Positions 9,719-17,920 of a stretch of 64,000 nucleotides of DNA are shown here, piece after piece. The notes below the pieces were generated by a model. The model worked only from the letters and a program-made list of their open reading frames with translations. It was not told where the DNA came from and did not search any database. Source of the DNA: Olavius algarvensis associated proteobacterium Delta 3 (GTDB taxonomy: Bacteria; Desulfobacterota; Desulfobacteria; Desulfobacterales; CAFBRK01); NCBI GenBank assembly GCA_903231505.1, contig CAFBRK010000158.1, positions 1-64,000 of the forward strand. Reading direction: 5' to 3'. Position 1 is the first letter of the stretch. Every line of letters begins with the position of its first letter. Both the position numbers and the translations under genes were made by a program.

Positions 9719-9755
9719 GCCCGTCCGGACGTTCCGTTTCCGGATGGGCTTTTTT
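9719..9755 (+). terminator. rho-independent terminator after the DASS gene
   Basis: GCCCGTCCGGA at 9719-9729 pairs with TCCGGATGGGC at 9739-9749 (one G-T pair) and is followed directly by six T. A second hairpin using GGGTGGAAACGC-like arms lies just upstream near 9659-9690. Confidence 0.85.
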
Positions 9756-9782
9756 CCACCCCTTAATCGGGTTTGAGAGATT

Positions 9783-10082
9783 ATGGGACTTTTAAACATC
9801 CTGGTGGGCCTGTTTCTTTTCGTCGTCGGCCCGTTGTGGCTCACCTTTCATCTTAGAAAGAAATATCCCCAGCGCATGCGGCTGGCGCTGTTTCTCTGCG
9901 TTCTGTTTCCCCTGTTCGGCCAGTTTTATGTTAAAGACCCCGCCTGGTATGTTATCGCCATTTTTGGTTGCGCCGTTCTGCTCTACAATCTATCGATCAG
10001 CGGCATCGCCCTCTGGATATGTCTGGGGCTCATCTCGACAGCGCTCATGGTGTATCGTTTTAAAAAAATCACCCCCATCTGA
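9783..10082 (+). CDS. small membrane protein, unknown function
   Basis: 99 residues, largely hydrophobic, with four segments: residues 4-22, 34-50, 55-70 and 73-92. Short basic stretches (HLRKKYPQRMR and a C-terminal RFKKI) mark likely cytoplasmic loops. No family motif is recognised. It starts 28 bases after the terminator of the transporter gene and has a weak GAGAG upstream of the ATG, so it is probably transcribed separately. The composition and clean frame support a real gene, but no function can be offered. Confidence 0.65.
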   Translation: MGLLNILVGLFLFVVGPLWLTFHLRKKYPQRMRLALFLCVLFPLFGQFYVKDPAWYVIAIFGCAVLLYNLSISGIALWICLGLISTALMVYRFKKITPI

Positions 10083-10513
10083 AATCCTTTCCACATTCCA
10101 TGTGTCGACACTGAAAGAATCGGCCATACGCCATCGGTTGCCGAATGATCTGAATTTTGTTAAGCATATGCAGCTGGTCCCAATAGACTCCGGATGCCAA
10201 TTGTGAATTCGGAATGTTTCGATTTGCTACCCGTTTCGGCTGGGGACCCAGATGCCACACAACGCCCGCCTCGCCAAGGGGCAATCGCATATTTTATGAT
10301 AGGTCATACGCTTTCAGGAATAATTGCAGCGGTGTATTTCCCAGCATTTCCACCACCGCTGCAGTGACCGATTCGGAGCAGTATCTTTTTCACCATTTTT
10401 TCAAACAGATCCGATAGACAAACAATATGATAGCCGGCGTATCGGGCGACTGTGATAGTTTTTCTGCTATAGCATATGTTCCGTTGGCATAAACCAATAG
10501 ACAGGTAGCTCTT
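10083..10513. other. 431-bp gap; contains a half copy of the TIR repeat
   Basis: No convincing gene. At about 10453-10486 a stretch containing CATATGTTCCGTTGG resembles one terminal repeat of the short elements described at 41450, 45263 and 52498, with a 2-3 base offset. No partner arm was found. The receiver gene starts 27 bases after it. Confidence 0.35.
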
Positions 10514-10933
10514 ATGGATGGCGTTCGCGTGCTGGTGGTTGACGATGAAACGGATTTTCTGGACATGATCGTCAGGCGCCTGAAGCAGCGTGTATTGGAT
10601 GTCAGCGGCGTTACCAGCGGAGATGCCGCCGTCAGGGTGATCCGAGAGCATCCGGTGGATGTGGTTATCTTGGACATGCGGATGCCGGAAATGGACGGGA
10701 TCGAAACCCTGCAGGAAATCAAGAAGCTCTCTCCCATGGTGGAAGTCATCGTGTTGACCGGATATGCCAATATGGAATCCGCAATGCGGGTCATGGAAAT
10801 GGGGGCTTTCGATTACCTGATGAAACCGAGTGATATGGACGATCTGGAGTACAAGATTCAGGATGCGTACCAGGAAAAACGGCTGAATGAAAAAATGCTG
10901 AATTCCAGCCAGGGAAACAGAGAGAAGACCTAA
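10514..10933 (+). CDS. stand-alone response regulator receiver protein
   Basis: 139 residues: one CheY-like receiver domain and a short charged tail, with no DNA-binding or enzymatic output. The acidic pocket Asp10-Asp11, the phosphorylation site Asp54 in VVILDMRMPEMDG, Thr82 and Lys104 are all present. The TGYANMESA and GAFDYLMKP segments resemble receivers of NtrC-type regulators. The likely histidine kinase is not in the window. It lies 66 bases upstream of the TauE/SafE permease gene on the same strand, so it may act on the membrane proteins or on the dikinase-like protein of this island (inference). Confidence 0.9.
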   Translation: MDGVRVLVVDDETDFLDMIVRRLKQRVLDVSGVTSGDAAVRVIREHPVDVVILDMRMPEMDGIETLQEIKKLSPMVEVIVLTGYANMESAMRVMEMGAFDYLMKPSDMDDLEYKIQDAYQEKRLNEKMLNSSQGNREKT

Positions 10934-10999
10934 CGACCGGTTCTATCGGGAACCGGTCTCTCAGAGAGGAGGCACCAGCACTAACGGAAGGAGAAGCGG

Positions 11000-12310
11000 A
11001 TGCGCACGCACTTTTTCAGACAGTGGGGCTACTTTATGATGTCGGGCGCACAATCGTTCGCCCGGTGGGAGATCGACAACGCACGAACCATTCTGGGAGA
11101 TCGAAAACGCCTTCTGATCCTCGGCCTGTTCACGGTCCCGGTAATCCTGGGCGGCATTGCATTCGCCGATCAAATTGCCGGTTCGTTGCCGGATATCCTG
11201 GGCGGTAAAAAAGCCTACAGTCCGGCCTTTTACTCCACCGGGATTTTTATCGTGTCCATCCTTATCGGCCTGGGAGCGGGTCTGATCACCGGCTGTATCG
11301 GGGCCGGTGGCGGGTTTATTATCGCCCCGGCCCTGATGAGCGCCGGCGTCAAGGGCATCTTGGCCGTCGGCACCGACCTGTTCCACATTTTTGCCAAGGC
11401 CATCATGGGCAGCGTCATTCACCGAAAACTGGGCAATGTGTCGGTGCCCCTGGCCGTGGTATTTCTCATCGGGGCCATCATCGGAGCGACCGTCGGGGGG
11501 TTCATCAACCGGGTGCTCTACGAAATCAATCCGGTCCTGAGCGACGCGTTCATTACCACCATTTACGCCGGTATGCTTGGCTTTCTGGGCCTCTATGCCA
11601 TGACCGATTTCCTGCGGGCCCGGAAGGGCGGCGACATCGGAGACGCCCACGGCGGGGGCGATGCCCACGGCGGTAAGGTGGAAGGTGCAGAAATGGGCAC
11701 CCTTCCGAAAAAGCTCCAGTCGGTCAAACTCCCCCCCATGGTCAAGTTCGACTTCGACTACACGCCGGGCGGCCGGAGCATTTCGTGGATTTTTCTGGTC
11801 CTCAGCGGCGCCCTGGTCGGTCTGGCTGCCGGCATCATGGGGGTCGGCGGCGGGTTTCTCACCTTTCCCATCTTCGTCTACATGTTGGGTGTTTCGTCCA
11901 TGACCACAGTCGGTACCGACATTTTTCAGATCGTGTTTACCGCCGGCTATGCATCCATCTCCCAGTATGCCATCTACGGGTTTATCTTCTATACCCTGGC
12001 CATGGGCATGCTTCTCGGCTCCCTTCTGGGCATCCAGATCGGCGCCATGGTCACCAAAGTGGTACCGGGTATCACCATCCGGGGGTTCTACGCCATGGCG
12101 GTACTGGCCGGCTTTGTCAATCGAATCTTCGCTCTCCCCTCCAAACTGGCTTCCATGGGGGTATTGCCGATTCCCAAGGGACTTGGATCAGCGCTGGAGA
12201 CCATAGGGGTGTGGGCCTTCTTCATCGTCATCGGCGGTTTCGGTGTATGGGTGATCGGCACGTTTGTGAAAAACATCAGTGCCCTGAAAGGAGAGGAGGT
12301 GGTCCGATGA
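11000..12310 (+). CDS. TauE/SafE-family anion permease with His-rich loop
   Basis: 436-residue membrane protein of the TauE/SafE (sulfite/sulfonate exporter) family. Each half carries the family's glycine motif: GCIGAGGGFIIAP with AVGTDLFH, and GIMGVGGGFLTFP with TVGTDIFQ. An unusual hydrophilic loop at residues 210-226 between the halves contains GDAHGGGDAHGG, a possible metal-binding or proton-buffering insert. About eight membrane segments are expected. GGAAGGAG precedes the ATG. Its stop overlaps the start of the next gene by ATGA, so the two are translationally coupled. Direction of transport and substrate (sulfite, sulfate or organosulfur) are not decided by sequence. Confidence 0.9.
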   Translation: MRTHFFRQWGYFMMSGAQSFARWEIDNARTILGDRKRLLILGLFTVPVILGGIAFADQIAGSLPDILGGKKAYSPAFYSTGIFIVSILIGLGAGLITGCIGAGGGFIIAPALMSAGVKGILAVGTDLFHIFAKAIMGSVIHRKLGNVSVPLAVVFLIGAIIGATVGGFINRVLYEINPVLSDAFITTIYAGMLGFLGLYAMTDFLRARKGGDIGDAHGGGDAHGGKVEGAEMGTLPKKLQSVKLPPMVKFDFDYTPGGRSISWIFLVLSGALVGLAAGIMGVGGGFLTFPIFVYMLGVSSMTTVGTDIFQIVFTAGYASISQYAIYGFIFYTLAMGMLLGSLLGIQIGAMVTKVVPGITIRGFYAMAVLAGFVNRIFALPSKLASMGVLPIPKGLGSALETIGVWAFFIVIGGFGVWVIGTFVKNISALKGEEVVR

Positions 12311-12993
12311 TCGCGAAAAAAGGGACGTTTGTACTGGGTTCCGGCATGCTGATCGGGTTTCTTGTCGTGCTGGTAGCGATCTTCATGCCGTTTTTCGACG
12401 GAAAGAACGGACTCGAGTATCTTGACGCTCTCTATAATTCCATTGCCAAGGGGTCGGCCAACTTCATGGAGAAAGTCCGACACGAAATAGAGCCCCTTTC
12501 CGGGAAACAGATCGATGTGACCCTGTCCATGGGCAGCGACACGCTTGCCAAGCAGGCCGCCGGGATGTTTAGGAAGACCGGAGGTCTCGTCAAGATCTCC
12601 GGTAGCCAGGTCAACGTCGGCGGAGACTTGGGAAAAATATTGGCAGCGGTGGTGGAAGATTCGGAAAACATGTTTTTCAACCGAGGCGATGCGGTCTCGT
12701 CCAGATATGGATTTGACCAACGGCAAGTCCTGTACAACTGGTGGACTGCGCTGAAATCCATGGAGAAAGCTCTCAATGCACAGAAGGCATTCAAGCCGGC
12801 CAAGGCGGTGGCCTTCACTGTGAAGAAAGCGGTGGAACCGGCATTTAATTTCTATGGCATCGAGCCGCAGAACATTAAGGACAGGATCGGCGTGGTGCTT
12901 TTCTCTCTGGTCTTCTATGTCGCCTACACCCTGTGGTACGGGTTTGCGGTCATGTATATGTTCGAGGGCTGGGGGATGCAGCTCGAGCATTAA
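12307..12993 (+). CDS. two-TM protein coupled to the TauE/SafE permease
   Basis: 228 residues. One hydrophobic helix at about 7-27 and another at about 195-220 enclose a soluble segment of about 165 residues with regularly spaced small residues and mixed charge (for example TLSMGSDTLAKQAAGMF). The hairpin topology would place that segment outside the membrane if both helices span. No domain is recognised. The start ATG overlaps the TauE stop (ATGA), preceded by GGAGAGGAGG within the upstream gene, which argues for a fixed-ratio partner of the permease. It could be an accessory subunit or an extracytoplasmic sensor; this is inference. Confidence 0.8.
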   Translation: MIAKKGTFVLGSGMLIGFLVVLVAIFMPFFDGKNGLEYLDALYNSIAKGSANFMEKVRHEIEPLSGKQIDVTLSMGSDTLAKQAAGMFRKTGGLVKISGSQVNVGGDLGKILAAVVEDSENMFFNRGDAVSSRYGFDQRQVLYNWWTALKSMEKALNAQKAFKPAKAVAFTVKKAVEPAFNFYGIEPQNIKDRIGVVLFSLVFYVAYTLWYGFAVMYMFEGWGMQLEH

Positions 12994-13047
12994 CCCAACA
13001 TAGATCCAATGCCGGCTCGAAGCCTCGTTCAGGGTAGGGCTGTGGTA

Positions 13048-13082
13048 GGGCTGAAGGCAGGGTTTTCGCCTTCAGCCCTTTT
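13048..13082 (+). terminator. rho-independent terminator after the TauE pair
   Basis: GGGCTGAAGGC and GCCTTCAGCCC form an 11-bp perfect stem with a 9-base loop, followed by TTTT. It separates the permease pair from the dikinase-like gene. Confidence 0.85.
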
Positions 13083-13217
13083 GCCTTTGCAATTTTGAAA
13101 AATGAATATTTTGCGGTAAGATGTGACAAATTTTAACCGGCGTGGGCAACGAAATTGTTGCCGAGACGCTCTTCGGCAGTGACGTCTCCAGAAGAAGACG
13201 CGCATGAATCTTTTGTT

Positions 13218-15803
13218 ATGCTGCGGTTTCTAAAGAAGCTTATCAATCGTACCGAACCCGAGGCGACAGAATCCCCGGAAGAACTCCGCATCGCCTTCAG
13301 GGTCCGCTATCACCATTTCAGACAGTTGCTGAAAGCGAACAACAAGACATTGGAAGTCATGGCCGAAATGGATCAGGCGCTGGCCGGACAGATCCCCTTC
13401 GACATGCACTTTATCCGGTCCCGCTGCACGGAGGTCACCACCAAGGTGTGGCAAATTGTACGTCACATCAACGAGCTGGCCTCGGGCAGATATGCCCTCC
13501 TGTTCGAACGATTGAAACACATTCAGAAGCAGATCGGTCCCCATGTGAGGCACTTGGATGTCGCGCATTCAGGTGCCTTCGTACTGCCGTTGGAGGATGT
13601 CGATGTCCGTCGAACCGGGCAGGTGGGTAGTAAACTTGCCCATATCGGTGAGATCGCCAACAGAATTCAAATGGCCACCCCGGACGGATTCGTTGTAACC
13701 GCTGCCGGGTATCAGCGGTTCATGGCCCACAACGATCTACAGACGGAAATCGATCGATGTGTCCAGGCCACGGAAGTCGCACACCTCGATCAGCTCTTTG
13801 CTCTGAGTTCGAGACTGCAGCAAATGATCATCAATGCCGGGATGCCGCCGGATCTCTCCCAGGCCATAACAGCTCAATGCCGGCGATTGGAGCGCCCCGG
13901 GAGAGCAGACCTCCGGCTGGCCGTGAGAAGCAGTGCTCTTGGGGAAGATATCCTCGGTGCATCCTTTGCCGGACAGTATCGGTCCGAGCTCAACGTCAGT
14001 CCGGACAACCTGTTGCAGGCGTATAGGGAAATTATTGCCAGCAAGTATGGTTTGTCGGCCATGAGCTACCGTTTGAATCGGGGAATCCGGGATGAAGATG
14101 TGGCCATGTGCGTCGGCTGCCTGGAAATGGTGGATGCCGTGGCCGGCGGCGTGATGTACTCGCGCAATCCGGTAGATTTGTCCGACCACCGCATTTTTAT
14201 CAATTCGGTGTGGGGACTTCCCAAGCCTGTCGTGGACGGCACACTGGATCCGGATCTGTTCATTCTGTCCAGAACGCCCACCCCGAAAGTGCTGGATAAA
14301 CACATCCCGCCGAAGCCGTGCAAGTTCACCTGTTATGCCGAGGAAGGCGTCTGTCGACTTGACTGCAACCTTGTAGAGTCTTCCCACGCCTCCCTGATCG
14401 ACGAAGAGGCGGTGGAACTGGCGCACCTGGCCATCCACCTGGAAGAATACTACGGCATACCCCAGGATATCGAATGGGCCATGGATACGGCGGGTCTCTT
14501 TGTTATTCTCCAGTGCCGGCCCCTGCATCTCGTCGATTCCGAGAAGGGTTTGGACCTGGCGGCCGAAGAACCCGAATTCGGGCAGAGCCTGCTGCGCGGA
14601 GGGATCACCGCCAGTCCCGGTGCCGCTGCCGGACCGGTACACCGGATACGTAAAGAAGCCGATACGCTACTGTTCTCGAAGGGGGCGGTTCTGGTGGCCG
14701 AGCAGGCGCTGCCGCGATGGGCAACGTTACTGAGCCGGGCGGCGGCTGTAATCACCGAGCATGGCAGCGACGCCGGCCATCTGGCCAGCGTCGCCCGGGA
14801 GTTTCAGGTCTCGGCCGTGTTTGCGCTGCCGGGGGCAATGTCGAAACTGTCTAACGGCCAGACGATCACCGTAGATGCCGACAATCGACTCCTGTATGAA
14901 GGCCGTATGGAAACGCTCCTGGCGGGACGAAAGCCCAAAAAGAACGTCATGGAAGTAAGCCCCGTCTTCGCCGCTCTCAAAGCAGCGGCAAAGCACATCA
15001 CCCCGTTGAATCTCCTGGATCCGGATGCGCCGGAATTCAGACAAAAAAACTGCCGAACATTTCACGACATCACCCGGTACTGTCACGAGAAGTCGGTCCA
15101 GGAAATGTTTCGCTTCGGCCGGGATCATGATTTCCCGGAACGTTCCAGCAAGCAACTCCGGGTTCAAGTTCCCATGAAGTGGTGGGTTCTAAACCTGGAT
15201 GACGGTTTTCGTCAGGAGGTCACGGGAAAATATGTGGATCTGGATGACATTGCTTCCACACCGATGCTGGCGCTGTGGCACGGCATCGTCGCGCTCCCAT
15301 GGGAGGGCCCGCCGCCCGTTGACGGAAAGGGGATGATGTCGGTCCTTTTTCATGCCACCACCAACACATCCCTGTTGCCGGGCCTGCGCTCCCGATTTAC
15401 GGAACGTAATTATTTTATGATCTCGAAAAATTACTGCAGCCTCTCCTCTCGCCTGGGCTTTCATTTTTCATCGGTGGAGACCATGGTGAGCGACAGGCCT
15501 TCGGAAAACTACATCACCTTCCAGTTCAAAGGAGGTGCCGCAGACAGCCATCGGAAAACACGGCGTGTCCGGCTCATTGGAGACATGCTTGAAATTTATG
15601 GCTTCCGGGTCCACATCAAGGAAGATGTGCTTTCCGCACGAATGGAAGGTCACGATCGCAAGCACATGGTGAACAGGCTCAACATTCTGGGGTTTCTGAC
15701 GATTCACACACGTCAACTGGACATGATCATGGCCAATCCTGCAAGAGTAGTATACTACCGCGAGAAACTGGAGAAAGAAATTACTACTCTGTTCAACCCC
15801 TGA
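13218..15803 (+). CDS. PEP/pyruvate-dikinase-like phosphotransfer protein with novel C-terminus
   Basis: About 861 residues. An N-terminal helical region (1-140) precedes a PPDK-type ATP-grasp domain (about 150-455), with VGSKLAHIGEI at its entry, LRLAVRSSALGED for the nucleotide-binding arginine strand, and QDIEWAMD...LQCRPL for the end of the fold. A swivelling phosphohistidine domain follows (about 470-560): ITEHGSDAGHLASVARE matches the T-C/S-HAA-I-ARE motif of PEP synthase, with His521 the likely phosphate carrier. The PEP-binding TIM barrel is absent; residues 575-861 form another domain not recognised. A TTG at 13155 would add 21 residues; 13218 is preferred but has no clear ribosome binding site. 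Acceptor unknown. Confidence 0.8.
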   Translation: MLRFLKKLINRTEPEATESPEELRIAFRVRYHHFRQLLKANNKTLEVMAEMDQALAGQIPFDMHFIRSRCTEVTTKVWQIVRHINELASGRYALLFERLKHIQKQIGPHVRHLDVAHSGAFVLPLEDVDVRRTGQVGSKLAHIGEIANRIQMATPDGFVVTAAGYQRFMAHNDLQTEIDRCVQATEVAHLDQLFALSSRLQQMIINAGMPPDLSQAITAQCRRLERPGRADLRLAVRSSALGEDILGASFAGQYRSELNVSPDNLLQAYREIIASKYGLSAMSYRLNRGIRDEDVAMCVGCLEMVDAVAGGVMYSRNPVDLSDHRIFINSVWGLPKPVVDGTLDPDLFILSRTPTPKVLDKHIPPKPCKFTCYAEEGVCRLDCNLVESSHASLIDEEAVELAHLAIHLEEYYGIPQDIEWAMDTAGLFVILQCRPLHLVDSEKGLDLAAEEPEFGQSLLRGGITASPGAAAGPVHRIRKEADTLLFSKGAVLVAEQALPRWATLLSRAAAVITEHGSDAGHLASVAREFQVSAVFALPGAMSKLSNGQTITVDADNRLLYEGRMETLLAGRKPKKNVMEVSPVFAALKAAAKHITPLNLLDPDAPEFRQKNCRTFHDITRYCHEKSVQEMFRFGRDHDFPERSSKQLRVQVPMKWWVLNLDDGFRQEVTGKYVDLDDIASTPMLALWHGIVALPWEGPPPVDGKGMMSVLFHATTNTSLLPGLRSRFTERNYFMISKNYCSLSSRLGFHFSSVETMVSDRPSENYITFQFKGGAADSHRKTRRVRLIGDMLEIYGFRVHIKEDVLSARMEGHDRKHMVNRLNILGFLTIHTRQLDMIMANPARVVYYREKLEKEITTLFNP

Positions 15804-15830
15804 ATCGCTGCCAAATCGAAAGGTCCACCG

Positions 15831-16898
15831 ATGCCCAATACCATTTTTCGCTATCTTGTAGACGAGGCGGCTCTGAATCACCTGGTCGCCGGTCTGCCGG
15901 CCGCCGGTCTACTGGGTATCATGGCAGTCTGCATTCTGCTGCTTTCCAAAGGGGCTGACTGGATGATCGATGGGGCGGTCGCTTTGGCACTCCGCACCGG
16001 ACTTCCGAAAATCATTATCGGGGCGACGATCGTATCCCTGGGCACCACGACCCCGGAGGCCTTTGTCTCGGTTTTTGCCGCTTTCACAGGAAACCCGCGA
16101 CTGGCATTGGGTAACGGGGTCGGGTCGATCATCGCCGACACGGGGCTCATCTTCGGGTTGACCGCCGTACTGGCAAAAGTACCATTGGACCGGTTCATCC
16201 TCGACCGGACCGGGTGGGTCCAGGTCGGCGCCGCCACACTGCTGGTGGTGATCGGAGTAATTTCCTGGTTTCTCACCGGTGGGGATCCGGTCCTTTCCCG
16301 GGGGGTCGGTGTCTTCTTTCTGCTTCTGCTGGCCGGCTATATGTACAAATCGTATGTCTGGGCGCGGTCGCGATGTGATATCGACAATTATTGTGAACCC
16401 CATGCGGGCATTCCCGAACTTGGACTGGGAAAATCCTGGCTGCTGATCATCTTGGGGCTGACGTTGGTGGTTTTCGGAGCCCGCGTCCTGATTCCCTGCG
16501 CATCGGAAATAGCCATGCGCCTCGGTGTGCCGGATGATGTGATTGCCGCTACCATGGTCGCGTTAGGAACGTCTCTGCCGGAATTGATTACGGCGATCGC
16601 GGCCGTCCGAAAAGGGCATCCGGAAATTACCGTCGGAAACGTGGTCGGGGCCGACGTGCTCAACTGCCTGTTTGTCATCGGTGCCGCGGCAACGGCCAGG
16701 TCCCTGGCTATTCCCGACAACTTTTTCTACTTCCATTTCCCGGCCATGCTGCTGATATTGTATTCGTTCAGGGTCTTTATTTCCATCAACCGGGAAGGTT
16801 ATTTCAAACGCTGGCAGGGGTTCTGGCTGTTAACCGTTTACGCCGGCTACGTCGCTCTCCAGTACGCCCTGAATGTTGATGTTACCGGTGGTCATTGA
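15831..16898 (+). CDS. CaCA-family Na+/Ca2+ (cation) exchanger, YrbG-like
   Basis: 355-residue membrane antiporter with the two inverted alpha repeats of the CaCA superfamily. The first is SLGTTTPEAF (about residue 69) followed by LALGNGVGSIIADTG; the second is ALGTSLPELI (about 245) followed by ITVGNVVGADVLNCL. Glu76 and Glu251 are the conserved ion-binding acids. In the first repeat the usual Asn of GS-x-x-x-N is Asp103, and in the second it is Asn279, a variation seen in cation-specific subgroups. It begins 27 bases after the dikinase-like gene and is probably co-transcribed with it. Calcium, or another cation, expelled against Na+ or H+ is the expected role. Confidence 0.9.
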   Translation: MPNTIFRYLVDEAALNHLVAGLPAAGLLGIMAVCILLLSKGADWMIDGAVALALRTGLPKIIIGATIVSLGTTTPEAFVSVFAAFTGNPRLALGNGVGSIIADTGLIFGLTAVLAKVPLDRFILDRTGWVQVGAATLLVVIGVISWFLTGGDPVLSRGVGVFFLLLLAGYMYKSYVWARSRCDIDNYCEPHAGIPELGLGKSWLLIILGLTLVVFGARVLIPCASEIAMRLGVPDDVIAATMVALGTSLPELITAIAAVRKGHPEITVGNVVGADVLNCLFVIGAAATARSLAIPDNFFYFHFPAMLLILYSFRVFISINREGYFKRWQGFWLLTVYAGYVALQYALNVDVTGGH

Positions 16899-17178
16899 TC
16901 CGATTTCTTCAGAAACTCTTCTTCGAGAAGAATTCATCCGCAACGAAGCCCTTGGCAAGGTGGCATGTTCTTTTGGACTTGGGGCAAGGTGATGATAGGA
17001 GAGATGGCGTTATTGTGTGAGCTGTTTCACAGTAAATGCAACCTCCCCATGCCGATCGCCCAAACATTCCATGGCGTCCGGCATCATTCCATCCCCATGG
17101 GATACCCATGAATCTCTCTGTTTCTGTGGGTTGTACCTGGGTGTCGGGGCAGAGCCTTCGCGAAGACCGATGCCCTAG

Positions 17179-17205
17179 CCCGAACATTGCATGAAATCTT
17201 TTCAT
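17179..17205 (+). repeat. dispersed repeat family 2, copy 1
   Basis: CCCGAACATTGCATGAAATC followed by TTTTCAT. A near-identical core occurs at 53635 and in three diverged units at 62512-62588. A TAG stands directly before it here, and stop codons also precede the copies at 53635 and 62588 (minus strand). Confidence 0.6.
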
Positions 17206-17360
17206 CGAGAGGGTAAAAAGAGCCACCATAGAGGCATTGTCGAGAATTTTGGTAGAATCAGCCAGAGGGCAATTTGTAACCAGCAAGAACTGATGGATGA
17301 GTTGAAAAGATGTCACCCTTCGGGCCGGATATCCTCGTAACACAGAACATCGCATTTGTG

Positions 17361-17397
17361 TTAAAACAAAAGCCCGCTGGAATGATTACAGCGGGCT
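17361..17397 (-). terminator. rho-independent terminator of the HU gene
   Basis: AGCCCGCTG (17371-17379) and CAGCGGGCT (17389-17397) form a 9-bp perfect stem with a 9-base loop. Read on the minus strand it is followed by TTTGTTTTAA, and it lies 25 bases after the HU stop. Confidence 0.9.
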
Positions 17398-17421
17398 TCA
17401 TGGATATCGACTTCCGGAAGG

Positions 17422-17694
17422 CTATATGGCGTCTTTCAGTTTTTTCCCGGGCTTGAATTTGACCACATTTTTAGCCTTGATTTTGATCGGACTGCCAGTC
17501 TGTGGATTGCGGCCCTTGCGTGCTTTCCGGCGAGTTTTCTGGAATGTACCGAAGCCGACGAGCGTCACTTTTCCGTCTTTTTTCTTGAGTGCCTTGGTAA
17601 CATTTGTCATAAACGAATCCAACGCTTTACCGGCGGCTGCTTTTGAAATTTTGGCATCTTTCGCCATCTTCTCAATCAATTCTGCTTTTGTCAT
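17422..17694 (-). CDS. hup: HU-family DNA-binding protein
   Basis: 90-residue histone-like protein that bends and compacts DNA as a dimer. It starts MTKAELIEKMAKDAKISKAA and carries the HU signature GFGTFQKTRRKARKGRNPQTG with the DNA-intercalating Pro of RNPQTG, ending with the basic KPGKKLKDAI. Length and sequence are typical. AAGGGGGG lies 6-8 bases before the ATG. Monocistronic, with its own terminator. Confidence 0.97.
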   Translation of the reverse strand: MTKAELIEKMAKDAKISKAAAGKALDSFMTNVTKALKKKDGKVTLVGFGTFQKTRRKARKGRNPQTGSPIKIKAKNVVKFKPGKKLKDAI

Positions 17695-17920
17695 CTGCGT
17701 TCCCCCCTTAATTATGGTTGCGGTTTTAGCCCTGTCACCTCTGTGTCACAGCCTTTACAGAATAGGAGAAAAAGTGTCAATAGGAAAATCATGTATATCA
17801 AGGGTTTTTTTAGAAGAAATCCCGAAAAAGGCTGTCAAGCAAGAGTTTCGGGAAACATTCGCTGCAAAAAACAGAAATGGCAGGCCTGATCCGGTAGATT
17901 TGCCGTTTATGTCGACGACA

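Larger units (their letters stand above)
16899..17421. other. 523-bp gap holding repeat family 2 and the hup terminator
   Basis: No gene is supported. It contains one copy of the second dispersed repeat at 17179-17205 and a related degenerate CCCAAACATTCCATGG near 17068. A frame on the minus strand at 16909-17355 is open but lacks protein-like composition and a ribosome binding site. Confidence 0.6.

Noticed and set aside
8090-9844. 584-codon open frame on the minus strand opposite the DASS symporter
   Set aside because: Composition is dominated by H, G, R, D and Q, with no domain and no ribosome binding site; it is the antisense shadow of a GC-rich gene.
11785-12306. Open extension upstream of the two-TM protein
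   Set aside because: It overlaps the TauE gene in another frame and is rich in R, H and G; the ATG at 12307 with the ATGA overlap is the real start.
12088-12990. 300-codon frame on the minus strand opposite the TauE partner gene
   Set aside because: Antisense shadow with low-complexity His/Arg-rich sequence.
13737-14642. 301-codon frame on the minus strand opposite the dikinase-like gene
   Set aside because: Antisense shadow; no start signal, no domain, composition unlike the neighbours.
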